From contig PLEG01000335.1 of assembly GCA_003136975.1 (NCBI GenBank), positions 1 to 48,998 on the forward strand: DNA of 48,998 nt, in the 5' to 3' direction. How positions within the stretch are numbered: the stretch's first letter is position 1; each line of letters starts with the position of its first letter. Positions 1 through 9,549 of the stretch are shown one piece after another. The notes under the pieces are model-generated. The model did no database searches and was not told where the DNA came from. It saw only the letters and a list, made by a program, of their open reading frames with translations. The position numbers were made by a program, and so were the translations under genes. The stretch is from Gemmatimonadota bacterium. Its GTDB lineage: Bacteria > Gemmatimonadota > Gemmatimonadetes > Gemmatimonadales > Gemmatimonadaceae.

Positions 1-156
1 CGATTTGCCGCAGTTTCCCCAATCCGCCGGCTTGGCAATGCCAAGCGAGAGGAGTGTGCGCGCCAGCGCCACCGCTGCCCCGTCGCCGCTGACCAACTTG
101 AAGCTGGTTGCAACTCCCTCCAAAGAAGGCTGAACTAAACCACCGGCGGGAGCCAT
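1..156 (-). CDS. N-terminal fragment of an unknown protein (MAPAGGLVQPSLEGVATSFKLVSGDGAAVALARTLLSLGIAKPADW...), truncated by window edge
   Basis: Open minus frame from ATG (154-156) to the window edge; overlaps the stop of the upstream gene; absent from the ORF track because it is incomplete. Confidence 0.5.
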   Translation of the reverse strand, partial: MAPAGGLVQPSLEGVATSFKLVSGDGAAVALARTLLSLGIAKPADWGNCGKS

Positions 157-425
157 CCCCCACGTGGGGTTCGTAGGACGTTGGTAGAGCGGCCTTGGTT
201 GCTGTGATGTTTGGCGATTGCCGCGTTGAGGCACGCGGCGGCGGCGCGAAGTTGCGGGCATGTTAGGAATTCGTTGACGAGAGGATCGTTGCTCGGATTG
301 GTATTGCCGTCATGCGTGTCCAACTCGCGGAGCACGTCCGCGACGGTGGGCGTCGCCGGCTCTACAATCGGGCGTTTCTGCTTTCGATTCATGACGGTAA
401 GTGCGCTCGCGTGAGTACGCGACAC
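135..425 (-). CDS. hypothetical protein (probable start MNRKQKRP...)
   Basis: ORF in the collinear minus array; motif-like CGCGAGCGCAC just upstream of the internal ATG. Confidence 0.5.
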   Translation of the reverse strand: MSRTHASALTVMNRKQKRPIVEPATPTVADVLRELDTHDGNTNPSNDPLVNEFLTCPQLRAAAACLNAAIAKHHSNQGRSTNVLRTPRGGWLPPVV

Positions 426-976
426 TACTGGACTGTAACTCTGACCCCATGGGGCCCCTTACGTCGCTTCACTCGCCCTTCTGCGAATGCTTTGAACAAG
501 ATTTTCCGCTCGTCGCCCCGACCTTGATTGAACGACTCGTCGCATGTACCGACGATCGCGCTGCACAAGTCCCATAGTATCGTCTCGCTCAGTGTCGCGG
601 AGAGCGTTGCGAACGTAGAACCAGAGTCATGCTGATCGACAATGAACAAGCGCGGCCCGAGTCCGCTCATGCTCGCGATTACGGCACGATCCTCACTGGC
701 GTGTGAAGTCTGATACCTGTACAAAGAGAACACACTCGATGACGACCAGCCCGCTCCACGGCCATCAGCAGGAACCCCGCGAACGCCGCAACGAACGCTT
801 CGGAGGTGGATGAGCGACGCAACGGCGAGCTGCTCAGTCCTGGCCTTCACAAGGCAGATATGACCAACGCGCACAGCCGGAAGGGTGTCGGGTAGCGCGA
901 CCGAATCACGGTTGGAGAATACGAGAGTGCTTTCATCATCAGAACGGAAACTGGTGGGCATCTGAATGAGCTTCAT
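425..976 (-). CDS. hypothetical protein, 183 aa
   Basis: ORF in minus array; intergenic motif at 1021-1031 upstream. Confidence 0.6.
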   Translation of the reverse strand: MKLIQMPTSFRSDDESTLVFSNRDSVALPDTLPAVRVGHICLVKARTEQLAVASLIHLRSVRCGVRGVPADGRGAGWSSSSVFSLYRYQTSHASEDRAVIASMSGLGPRLFIVDQHDSGSTFATLSATLSETILWDLCSAIVGTCDESFNQGRGDERKILFKAFAEGRVKRRKGPHGVRVTVQ

Positions 977-1101
977 GGCAGCACCTGGAGCAAAGTGAAA
1001 TGAATCGGGGATGTCTGCTTATGCACTCACGACTGCTGGCGACCAACGCGAAGGAGGCGATACGATAGTCGTTTCGCCTCCTTCGTTCGTCGTTGACATG
1101 C

Positions 1102-1356
1102 TCAGCCTTTCACTCCCACTTGACGAGAGCAAGTAAAGATCATCTTGCCATCCTTCGTCGTTGGTCCTTCGATCGTTGCAGTCGCCAACTCCGGATACGT
1201 TACAGCAAACATCGACTTCACGCGGTCAGGAGAAAGGGATGGATCGGGGTCCGGAAGTATCTGCCCGTTGTAGTGAAACTCGCGCGGCATCGCGGAAACC
1301 TGGAGTCCGCCCGCACCGTTGCCTTTCTTCTCGCTCTTGCTTGCATCGTCCCGCAT
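1102..1356 (-). CDS. PRTRC system protein C-like
   Basis: REFHYNGQILPDPDPSLSPDRVKSMFAVTYPELATATIEGPTTKDGKMIFTCSRQVGVKG closely resembles the PRTRC protein C pattern; CAGGAG RBS before ATG at 1356. Confidence 0.8.
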   Translation of the reverse strand: MRDDASKSEKKGNGAGGLQVSAMPREFHYNGQILPDPDPSLSPDRVKSMFAVTYPELATATIEGPTTKDGKMIFTCSRQVGVKG

Positions 1357-1462
1357 GTCCAGCTCCTGTGGTGTGAGAATGTGTAGTGAATGCGAAACCA
1401 TTTGTCGTCATTTGTCTGGGCGAAGGCCGATTTCGCGTAACGCCACGAGACAGCTTTCTTGA

Positions 1463-2005
1463 TTACTCGCCCGCGTCGTCTCCAGAATCGGCATCAACTT
1501 TCTCGACATCATCTGCGGAGTCATCTGCGGAGTCATCGTTGCTCGGACCCGCAACTGATACCAACCGTGCGCTCGCTTCTGTAGCGAACAGGTCCGCGGT
1601 TTCAGCGGGAGGAGCGACCTTCTTAACCTCCGGGGCGGGCTTCTTGGCCGGAACCGGCTTAGTTGGTGTGCTGACCTTCTTGCCGTTCTTGGCGGCACGG
1701 GCCTTCCGTTCTTCGTCGGCCTTCGTCTGGTCATCCTTCGTAGCCTGTTCGCGCTCGGCTCGAATGCGCTCGGTCTGCTCGTTGAGCGGCGTGTACGTCT
1801 CGACGTAGCTCGAGATTGCTTCCGGGAGTCCCGCGTCGATCTCCTCCGCCGTGCCGACGATCATGAGTGGCGCGGAGAGTGCAGCGTTCTCGTCGTCGTT
1901 CTTCTTGAGCGGCACGATACACACTCGCAGCTTGCCTTCACCTGCATCTGATGCTGTGATCGTCACAGCGCGGTCTTTGAGTAATCCCAAAAGTTGAGTA
2001 AACAC
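1463..2005 (-). CDS. PRTRC system protein E-like (GTG start, MFTQLLGLLKDRAVTITASDAGEGKLRV...)
   Basis: N-terminal FTQLLxLxxxxxxxxITxxxxxxGKLxVxxxP pattern, a Lys/Ala-rich C-terminal tail, and adjacency to protein C. Confidence 0.65.
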   Translation of the reverse strand: MFTQLLGLLKDRAVTITASDAGEGKLRVCIVPLKKNDDENAALSAPLMIVGTAEEIDAGLPEAISSYVETYTPLNEQTERIRAEREQATKDDQTKADEERKARAAKNGKKVSTPTKPVPAKKPAPEVKKVAPPAETADLFATEASARLVSVAGPSNDDSADDSADDVEKVDADSGDDAGE

Positions 2006-2102
2006 TTTGAATGTGCTCCTGCAGGTTGAGAGTGTCGGCCAGGTCGTACTGATGAGGGAGACTGCACCCGCGCGCATCGAGCGCGCGGGCATTGGACGTG
2101 GC

Positions 2103-3254
2103 TCAGGTAGTGGGCGCTCGCTTGATTTTCGCTGGCGCGAGAACCCACTTATCGATGTAGCCAGTCAGCATCGAGTGAGTGTCAACCAGACTGGCATGGT
2201 CACGCGTGGCATAGCCGAGGGCCCACTCTACGATCCGCTTCCAGCGTGGCGACTCGGGGGTGTGTGTCACCTTCTGAGGACCGAAATGCCCTCGTAGGTC
2301 AAGGAATGACACGATGGTACCATCCTGCCAATTCGCAACGCGTTGAGCGGCATTGGCGACCATTGTCGCGATCACTTCACGGAACGCGACAGTCCCATCC
2401 GGGCTGAGCTCGTACGGTTCGTAGTCCACACCGAAGCAACGGCCATTGATTGAGCCGTATCCTGGACGCAGGTACCCGTGGAGCACCATATGTTCGCTGT
2501 CCCCGTGTGCCCTGATCTTGAACCGACCAAAACAGGCGGGACATGTTCCGACATTGAAGTCATCACGAACTCGCTGGTCAGTTGGGACGTACGGCTCAGT
2601 GCCCAGCATTTCGTTTACGCGCTGCATCAAGTCCGAGCATACGCTCGCTTCCTCGATCCATTGAGTCAGAGTGCGATAGCTCTCACTGCGAACAACACTG
2701 TATGCAGTAATCAGACGGAAGGTCCAGCCATCCGGTGAAGTGATGTCGGTGACAGGCACGTTCACCAAGACGCGGAACGAAACGCCGAATTGGGGATCGC
2801 TTCCATCTGGCGCAGCTTCGAATACATCACTTACGTCCGTGACAACGTATTCTGGTGCTCGCGGCTTTGGCCCCTTCGGGCCCACCGAAGCGATGACTGC
2901 TCTGTCTGTAGCGACTCGGAGTAGGACGGCGCGAATCGACTCTGCTTTCTCACGAGCGTACGCGAGCAACGTGGATTGCTCGCCAACTTCATTCTTCGCT
3001 CCCCGGAGGTCCCATATCTCAATCGCGGCATCCACGGCATGCATCGCCGCCCCGAGTCCATCCACGCGCTCAATGATGTTATACTCGGCGCTCGGGACGT
3101 ATGCGCGAAGGGGATTCACTGCCCAGCCTGGGAACAGTACGAAAAGCTCACGGAGTGACTTCACCGTGAATCCTGCAACACGGCCCTTCCGAACTTTCTC
3201 GAGCATCGTTTTCTGAGCGCCAGTTAGTATCTCGGTCACTTGGTCCCCTTGCAT
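2103..3254 (-). CDS. hypothetical protein, ~384 aa, with CPxC pair (CPACFGRFKI)
   Basis: Long ORF; start MQGDQV after the intergenic motif at 3270-3280. Confidence 0.75.
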   Translation of the reverse strand: MQGDQVTEILTGAQKTMLEKVRKGRVAGFTVKSLRELFVLFPGWAVNPLRAYVPSAEYNIIERVDGLGAAMHAVDAAIEIWDLRGAKNEVGEQSTLLAYAREKAESIRAVLLRVATDRAVIASVGPKGPKPRAPEYVVTDVSDVFEAAPDGSDPQFGVSFRVLVNVPVTDITSPDGWTFRLITAYSVVRSESYRTLTQWIEEASVCSDLMQRVNEMLGTEPYVPTDQRVRDDFNVGTCPACFGRFKIRAHGDSEHMVLHGYLRPGYGSINGRCFGVDYEPYELSPDGTVAFREVIATMVANAAQRVANWQDGTIVSFLDLRGHFGPQKVTHTPESPRWKRIVEWALGYATRDHASLVDTHSMLTGYIDKWVLAPAKIKRAPTT

Positions 3255-3290
3255 GAGTGGTACATGGGGATGCACCCGCGCAGTTCCAGT

Positions 3291-3593
3291 CTAGGCATCT
3301 CGAGCCTCAACGAACTCTACAGATAATCCGCGTTCGGTTAGCGCACTCTCGAGGTACGGCGCTTCCACTGCGTCTGCCAGGAGTGCATCCCCATCCCAGA
3401 AGGGAGCATCCACCACAATTGCTCGGAGCCTCGCTGCGATGTCTGGATCCCGCGGCCGGCAAACGACACCAGAGCCGTGGAACGTGAATACCACGTCAGG
3501 CTTATCGGTGAAGGCGCGTACGCAGAAGCTGGCGTTGATCTCTGCTGCCAGAAGCGGTGTGGCCTTTGCGTTGAGCCGAAAGCGTCCAATCAT
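3291..3593 (-). CDS. hypothetical protein (MIGRFRLNAKATPLL...)
   Basis: ORF in minus array. Confidence 0.5.
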   Translation of the reverse strand: MIGRFRLNAKATPLLAAEINASFCVRAFTDKPDVVFTFHGSGVVCRPRDPDIAARLRAIVVDAPFWDGDALLADAVEAPYLESALTERGLSVEFVEARDA

Positions 3594-3672
3594 GAGTGGA
3601 TCCCCGTGAGGGTTGGTGAATGCCGAGTACGGGCGAGCTCGGTTCAGATAAGACAGCCCGGAAACGTGTTGG

Positions 3673-4092
3673 CTACGCGATAAGCGCGAGCTGAATAGGA
3701 AGGCGAGGTTCGACACAAATCGTGTGAGAAATTCTCGCAGCACGCTCAGAACGCACGCGCTCTAAGTCGAAATAGAACGGATCAGCCATTTGCTCCATGC
3801 CAGGCTGCGCCTCAAACCGAGCGAGGAGAATGTCGAGCACCTCCTCGGTGTCCCCGGTCGCAAGCAATCGGTCGAATCCCCGACCATACGCGCCCCGCCG
3901 AATGTGATCTTCGATGCGTCTCGCTATTGCATCCGGGGAAGTGTCATCGACGTAAACGTCAGGCCCTTGGTAGGAGAGTTCGTAAGGGCCGCGTACGCGA
4001 CTCGCATCCAACGAGGAGTAATTCGGCTGGTACGGATATCGCCGCGGCGTCGGCTTGCGTTTCGGCTTGCGATGGTAGGAATGGTTCCACAT
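3673..4092 (-). CDS. hypothetical protein (MWNHSYHRKPKRKP...)
   Basis: ORF in minus array, internal start chosen. Confidence 0.45.
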   Translation of the reverse strand: MWNHSYHRKPKRKPTPRRYPYQPNYSSLDASRVRGPYELSYQGPDVYVDDTSPDAIARRIEDHIRRGAYGRGFDRLLATGDTEEVLDILLARFEAQPGMEQMADPFYFDLERVRSERAARISHTICVEPRLPIQLALIA

Positions 4093-4139
4093 GCCGATCG
4101 GTGCGCCTGCGCGGGAAGCACGCGGCGCACGGTCCAAAT

Positions 4140-4643
4140 TCAATCTTCGGTTGGTAGGTGGAAAGTCGCGGCGCCAGGCACCGAACCAATCGAAGTCTCG
4201 TGCATCACCACATGCACCATGAGGGTATGCTTCCGAACCCTGCCCGTGCCTGTGATGTAGACTATAAACGGGAGGGCACGAGACTCGCCACCGCGGACAA
4301 TCGCGGCAACCGCGCCCCGAGACATCCACATGATGTCATGCACCACGCCGTTCAGATCATTCATCCAGCGCGGGTTGTTGACCGCCCGTTCGATCAGATC
4401 CCAAACGCCGATCGTGCAAACCACGGGACGGCGCCGCGCATCCGTGCCATAGTGCTGATTCGTGACGTCGCTCGCCTGAGCGCGGAGATCGACGAGTATG
4501 CCGTCCTCGACTCCCTCCTCGATCGAGTACGTACTGATGATGTCATCAGCCGAAAATAAGGGCAAGGAGGAATCAGCGACCCTCGGCGCGACAACGGAGG
4601 CGACCGGAACAGGATTGACATGCTGAGAGACGGTTCCGAACAT
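4140..4643 (-). CDS. DUF6573-like protein
   Basis: FSADDIISTYSIEEGVEDGILVDLRAQASDV...PVVCTIGVWDLIERAV resembles the DUF6573 pattern. Confidence 0.55.
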   Translation of the reverse strand: MFGTVSQHVNPVPVASVVAPRVADSSLPLFSADDIISTYSIEEGVEDGILVDLRAQASDVTNQHYGTDARRRPVVCTIGVWDLIERAVNNPRWMNDLNGVVHDIMWMSRGAVAAIVRGGESRALPFIVYITGTGRVRKHTLMVHVVMHETSIGSVPGAATFHLPTED

Positions 4644-4753
4644 TTAGCACTCCAGAGGATTTGAGGATGTGCCAAGTGATGCACCCACGCGTTCCCTCCC
4701 CTGCTATTACCATCTCGAAGACAGTTCGATTATTCCACGCTCGGCCTAGGGAA

Positions 4754-5221
4754 TTATAGATCTACGCGGCGGCGGTACTCATCTACCGACGTCTGCGCCC
4801 AAAGGGCGATCGCGCGATCCCCGTAGAACGTCCTAACCTTTTCACGCGCGATGTCGTCCGTCGCGGCATACAAGATCGGTGTATAGGTGAACGGTTCGTC
4901 GTCGGTTACCGTTGAATCTGGAGGCAGTACGTCCACGAGATAGGACTGCACTGGACCGCCTACGATTGGGAGTACGCAGGTGCCGTTCTCGTTAAACACC
5001 CCCTCTGCATCTGGGTTGAGTGCGACGGTGAGCGGGCCATCAGTGGCAACCACGGCAACCAGGAGGCCACGCGCCACGAGCTCGTAGTCCATGTCGCTCG
5101 GGGCGGCCTTCCCTGCTTTCTTTACTGTGCGAAGGCGAGCACGTTGTGCATGGGTGATTTCGGCGTTCTGAAACACGTTGCGAAGTGTAGTCGGCATTGG
5201 TGTCCTGTGGGTGACAGACAA
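4754..5221 (-). CDS. hypothetical protein, 155 aa
   Basis: ORF; intergenic motif upstream at 5240-5250. Confidence 0.6.
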   Translation of the reverse strand: MSVTHRTPMPTTLRNVFQNAEITHAQRARLRTVKKAGKAAPSDMDYELVARGLLVAVVATDGPLTVALNPDAEGVFNENGTCVLPIVGGPVQSYLVDVLPPDSTVTDDEPFTYTPILYAATDDIAREKVRTFYGDRAIALWAQTSVDEYRRRVDL

Positions 5222-5236
5222 GTTGATATCTGACTC

Positions 5237-5893
5237 TCAATGCACCCGCGTAACGGGGGGTGTTCGACGCGGCTGTACTGCTCGACGGAACAGTTGGAAC
5301 TTGCTCTCGGTGGAAGGCTCTGCGTGAAGCGTGAACCTGGACACGATCTGTGAGAGCCGGGTTTGTTCCGATTCGCTCGAAGTATCGATCTCTGCTTGAT
5401 GTACAACCGTACAGTCTGGTAGCTCAAGACGGTCGAGCTCGATTATCCCGCCAGCACCAACATCAAGAATGATCCTGGTGTTTCGTACCCACCCAACGCG
5501 AGGCAGCCTGTTCACACCGATCCCGGAGAAATAGAGCTGCATCTCTAGCGGTAGATGATGGACCTGGATGGAGGTCGGATGAACCGATCGGAATGCCGTG
5601 GGCAAATCACGCAGCAAATCGACATCAATCTCTCGCATTACACGACGACCGCCATTGTGCGAGACAGGAACCTTCGCCGTCATGATCGCGCTTACATGGC
5701 CGGTGATCCGTATGCGAAGCGTAGCAGACACATCCGCCAGCTTCCAACCGGAATCGTAGTAAATATTCAACTGATTGTCAGTTCTACAGATCCGGCCAGC
5801 ACGCTTGAGACGCGCGAAGTCGTCCGCATCGAGAACGTACTTGGTCTCGACCTCAATGTTGCTCACTGACGTACACCCCAATGCGTTGGCCAT
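5237..5893 (-). CDS. CYTH / triphosphate tunnel metalloenzyme-like protein
   Basis: NIEVETKYVL (ExExK signature), NIYYDS...ATLRIRITG...IMTAKVP...RRVMREID, and C-terminal STESKFQLFRRA. Confidence 0.65.
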   Translation of the reverse strand: MANALGCTSVSNIEVETKYVLDADDFARLKRAGRICRTDNQLNIYYDSGWKLADVSATLRIRITGHVSAIMTAKVPVSHNGGRRVMREIDVDLLRDLPTAFRSVHPTSIQVHHLPLEMQLYFSGIGVNRLPRVGWVRNTRIILDVGAGGIIELDRLELPDCTVVHQAEIDTSSESEQTRLSQIVSRFTLHAEPSTESKFQLFRRAVQPRRTPPVTRVH

Positions 5894-6118
5894 GTCCTAC
5901 GTACGGGATATGGGAGGTTTGGCTTTACATCGTGGGCAGCGATCGTCATGGTGCCCGGCGCTGCACTTCACGCGGCTCCCGAACGATCGGCGATCCAGAG
6001 GAAGTTATAGGTCCGGGCTTATTTGCTTGGAACCAGGCTTGCTTCCAAGGGGAGAGCTGATTGTATTCGCGTCGTGCTTCAGCGAGGGATTCCTCGAGCC
6101 AGTTGTCACGGTCCATAA

Positions 6119-6532
6119 TCACGCGGCTTTCCGCTGGGGCCTGCGCATCTCACGCGCCGGTCGGCTATGGACTCCGGTGCGCTGCCCGCGAAGGGTGCAT
6201 TCTATCGGGAATGCACGGGTCCAGTTTGAGAGGCAAGCATTGAAGACACGCGCCGCATCTGCGTCATCGGTAGCGACGTAACGTCCACGGACATCAGCAT
6301 CGGGATCCGTAGCACTCATCCCCCGAATGCACTGAACAACCGGACGAGGGGGCGTGGTATCCAGCGTTACCATGAGTCCAGTGATCCAGATTCCGAACGC
6401 GGGACCGAAACTAGGTTCGGCCGCGTGAACGCGGATCCCCTGCGTACGAAGTGCCGCGACATGCGCAGCGTCAATTGCCCCGGAACGTGGACACTGCACC
6501 CGCTCCGTGCTCTGTTCAAAGTGCTCGCGCAT
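6119..6532 (-). CDS. hypothetical protein
   Basis: ORF, overlaps next gene by 17 nt. Confidence 0.5.
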   Translation of the reverse strand: MREHFEQSTERVQCPRSGAIDAAHVAALRTQGIRVHAAEPSFGPAFGIWITGLMVTLDTTPPRPVVQCIRGMSATDPDADVRGRYVATDDADAARVFNACLSNWTRAFPIECTLRGQRTGVHSRPAREMRRPQRKAA

Positions 6533-7103
6533 TATTGGATCCCACCGTGGTTAAGAATTCTGAAACAACATCAGCTCCAGTTGCCCACCGGGCCGAAGCT
6601 TCTTCGCACCGGGAACACGACATCGAAACGCCAACCTCCCTCGAATTGGGAGGCATCGACTCGTCAATGCGGTTGACACCGACAACATCAAAAGACTCAG
6701 GGCCAAGGCCACATAGCAGTGTGCCAGACTCCAGGCTGAACCCACCATCTTTCCAGACAGGTTCGAGTGCTCGGATGTGAAGAACCCTCGAGCCTGACTT
6801 GGACGACCGTCGAGCGTGGTGGGATCCCATTCGAATGATGCGAGCTAGATCAAAGCGGAATGGCAGCGGGAACGTTTCCTTCAGCGCCAGCTCGTATAGA
6901 TCCCAGGCACGGTCCCGTGCATGATCGGCCTCTATGGCCGCGCACTCGCGCGCAGTGTGCGTCAGAGCCCACATTGCACGGCGTCGTTCACGGAATGTTT
7001 GCAGCGTCAACCCTTGCAGGGCGGCTTCATGCGCTTCCACTACTTCCACTCGACACCAGGCGTCCGCTACAATCAGTGCGAGTGCATCAGAGAACGGGAT
7101 CAT
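6516..7103 (-). CDS. hypothetical protein, 195 aa
   Basis: ORF in array. Confidence 0.55.
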   Translation of the reverse strand: MIPFSDALALIVADAWCRVEVVEAHEAALQGLTLQTFRERRRAMWALTHTARECAAIEADHARDRAWDLYELALKETFPLPFRFDLARIIRMGSHHARRSSKSGSRVLHIRALEPVWKDGGFSLESGTLLCGLGPESFDVVGVNRIDESMPPNSREVGVSMSCSRCEEASARWATGADVVSEFLTTVGSNNARAL

Positions 7104-7107
7104 TTGA

Positions 7108-7581
7108 TCAGGCAGCCTTTGGTTGAGGCGTTGACGCGCGATAAAGGATCTGTGCGCATAACATCTCCCTGGAGCTCATCTGATAAGGCCGAATCATCCT
7201 GACGCCATCAGCAACGCGCACAAGCAGACGGTCCTTGCCGGTAGAACGCGCCACAATGTCGGCTGCTTTCCGGTACTCTTCCGGAAGCGTCGAATCAGCA
7301 CACGGCATCAGCAGCAGGCTCAAGCATCCCTGCGGCAAAGGAATGTCCACGTCTTTACTACGGGCGCGGTAAGTGTAGATGCGCGCGTTGAGGCGAGGTG
7401 GACGTTCTCCGCGACGACTCCCGTGGCGCATCTCGAACACCCCGGCTATTGGAACGCGGACGTACTCCGCGCCAGTGGGGGTCGTGACGAATACCGTCTC
7501 GGACGGCCGGCAAAATCCTAAGTGATTATGCACGTTCGGCCGCCAGGTCGCGCACCGCGTTGAGCAAGGTGTCCAGGTCAA
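7108..7581 (-). CDS. hypothetical protein (start possibly GTG near 7533)
   Basis: ORF in array; overlaps the 7526-7741 gene. Confidence 0.5.
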   Translation of the reverse strand: MTWTPCSTRCATWRPNVHNHLGFCRPSETVFVTTPTGAEYVRVPIAGVFEMRHGSRRGERPPRLNARIYTYRARSKDVDIPLPQGCLSLLLMPCADSTLPEEYRKAADIVARSTGKDRLLVRVADGVRMIRPYQMSSREMLCAQILYRASTPQPKAA

Positions 7582-7741
7582 CGAGTGTCGATCGTTCCGG
7601 CCCTGAATTCCAGTCGGAATTATTCTCGGGAATCACAATCCGTACTCGGTTGAGGTCTGGGTACAGAGTGAACCGCGGCGCGGAATCGGCCGGTCTTGCA
7701 CCGGGAACGACTGCATTCGGATAGTCATGATCTCGTGCCAT
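7526..7741 (-). CDS. hypothetical protein, 71 aa
   Basis: ORF; intergenic motif upstream at 7806-7816. Confidence 0.5.
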   Translation of the reverse strand: MARDHDYPNAVVPGARPADSAPRFTLYPDLNRVRIVIPENNSDWNSGPERSTLVDLDTLLNAVRDLAAERA

Positions 7742-7844
7742 AAGGAACGCTCAGAAGGAACTCGAGGACTCATATCTCAGTGTGAGAAAGCCTGACAAAC
7801 ACACCATGCACCCGCGCTACTCGTGTAGTTGCCGGTATCCCATA

Positions 7845-7901
7845 CAAAAAAGACAGCCCCGATCTGCTCTGCCGTACAATGACGGGGAACAAATCGGGGC
7901 T
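7845..7901 (-). terminator. rho-independent terminator on minus strand
   Basis: AGCCCCGAT...ATCGGGGCT stem followed (minus strand) by GTCTTTTTT. Confidence 0.8.
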
Positions 7902-7925
7902 ATCCAAGGATTGTGCAGTAGCGAG

Positions 7926-8150
7926 CTACTCCTCGCTGTACGTCCCGTCGTACACATTGGGCTCATACGGCTCAGTCAACTCATACGAGTCAGCCTCGTA
8001 CCCACCGGCGAAGACATCCTCCATCAGCCCCTCGAGTCGGAAGTCTTCCGTATCGAGGAAACGCTGTTTCGCTTGTACGTCGAGATCATGGAGCACGTCC
8101 GAACTTGATTCAGTATTGGGGTTACGGTCGAGCATATGCATACACTCCAC
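7926..8150 (-). CDS. acidic hypothetical protein, 74 aa
   Basis: ORF followed by a terminator, preceded by motif at 8171-8181. Confidence 0.55.
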   Translation of the reverse strand: MECMHMLDRNPNTESSSDVLHDLDVQAKQRFLDTEDFRLEGLMEDVFAGGYEADSYELTEPYEPNVYDGTYSEE

Positions 8151-8176
8151 TGTGAAGGTGATGCTCTGAAATGCAC

Positions 8177-8542
8177 CTACGCCATAGCTGGGAGCCGCTT
8201 CATGACTTCCTCGATCGCTGCCTGACGTTCCACCCAGCGGGAAATTTCACCTTCGCGCTCCCATTCCCTGGCCTTCAGCAACCGCTCTTCGCAAATCTGA
8301 ATCTCGGCGTCGAGCATCTCTTCCGTCATATCCTGGATATCCGCGTTATCGAGCACTCTGGATACCTCCGCGGCAAGAACACAACGCGGCCAAGTATCGC
8401 TGGGGTACGGATCACCCAAGGACTGCCAATACGCGCCGTCATATACCTCAGCCCAGGTATATGCCGCACTCGAATACTTGCTACGTTTGAACCGCACCGC
8501 ACCGCGCTCGACCTGCTTCCCTGCAATCTTGTCGTTCGGCAT
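8177..8542 (-). CDS. hypothetical protein, 121 aa
   Basis: ORF; stop codon lies inside the intergenic motif; motif upstream at 8578-8588. Confidence 0.6.
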   Translation of the reverse strand: MPNDKIAGKQVERGAVRFKRSKYSSAAYTWAEVYDGAYWQSLGDPYPSDTWPRCVLAAEVSRVLDNADIQDMTEEMLDAEIQICEERLLKAREWEREGEISRWVERQAAIEEVMKRLPAMA

Positions 8543-8621
8543 TCGAATTCACTCCGTTATTGCCGTGATTGAGACGGATGCACTCGCGGTGTTTGGTATC
8601 GGTGAAGACTGAAACCACAAA

Positions 8622-8647
8622 GGGACAGCGTAGCCAACCGCTGCCCC
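8622..8647 (-). terminator. terminator-like hairpin followed by TTTGTGGTTT on minus strand
   Basis: GGGGCAGCG/CGCTGTCCC 9-bp stem. Confidence 0.6.
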
Positions 8648-8669
8648 TCCCTGTTCCGGCGCACGCACT

Positions 8670-9467
8670 CTATGCGGTCGATGCTTCCTGGATGGCACTT
8701 TCCGCAGGGAGCTTGCAGTGCTTGAGCTGCTTCGGTCCCATCTTGAATACACGCCCGTCGCTTTCGCGGTTAACAATCCAACTACGATCCTGGGGGCGAG
8801 TAAGTACGTAGACAGTGTCGCCGTACTGGACTCGGCGCGTGGGGATCAGCGCTGCCTTGGAGAGCGGTTCCAATACCTCCGGCACATCCCTCGTCCAGCG
8901 GTTCTCGGTTTGGCCGGGCGGTGTCCACGGTTGCGCGCTGGACTCGTCGACAACGCAGCCGAATTCACCATGACGCTGGTAGGCATCTTCCGGGACAAGG
9001 AATCCTGCCTCCTCGTTTGTTGATAAACGCCACGCTATGACACCCACCGATCCGGTTGGGACATCATCGTGCCAACTACCCCACGCTGCCCTCGCTACAA
9101 AATCCTTCGCAGTACTGGCTACAAATGCGCGCTCCCGCAATGTGAAGGACTCTGCTGGATCAAGTGCCTGTCCCGTCCACTCGGTGTAACGGTCGGGGTA
9201 TAAGTTCTTGAGGTCCCGCATTGCGAGTGCCACTTGATCCGGTGGGAATCGATCTGGGAAGGCAACGACCACGAGGCTGGCGTCGCAATCCTCCTCAAAC
9301 CAATTCCCGGGAATCCGCAGTGCTGCCGGCATCAGTTTGGCAAGCGAGGCTTCAACCTTCATTCCACCATGTGATGAGGTAGAGTAGAACGTAATACCTT
9401 CGCCGTAGGCTTCTGCATCTTGCGACATGCCCCACGGGGTCCGTACCGGGGTGTGTGATCTATACAT
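8670..9467 (-). CDS. DUF7007-like protein
   Basis: TPWGMSQDAEAYGEGITFYSTSSHGGMKVE...GNWFEEDCDASLVVVAFPDRF resembles DUF7007 proteins. Confidence 0.6.
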   Translation of the reverse strand: MYRSHTPVRTPWGMSQDAEAYGEGITFYSTSSHGGMKVEASLAKLMPAALRIPGNWFEEDCDASLVVVAFPDRFPPDQVALAMRDLKNLYPDRYTEWTGQALDPAESFTLRERAFVASTAKDFVARAAWGSWHDDVPTGSVGVIAWRLSTNEEAGFLVPEDAYQRHGEFGCVVDESSAQPWTPPGQTENRWTRDVPEVLEPLSKAALIPTRRVQYGDTVYVLTRPQDRSWIVNRESDGRVFKMGPKQLKHCKLPAESAIQEASTA

Positions 9468-9549
9468 ACCTGATGCTCCATCGAAAGAGTTTCTGTTCTG
9501 TCGATGGATGCGCCTGCGACTCCTCAGCCGGCGCGATCTGTCGGGTTCC

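Noticed and set aside
7078-7092. Plus-strand GCGAGTGCATCAGAG match to the intergenic motif
   Set aside because: Lies inside a coding region in the opposite orientation; probably chance.
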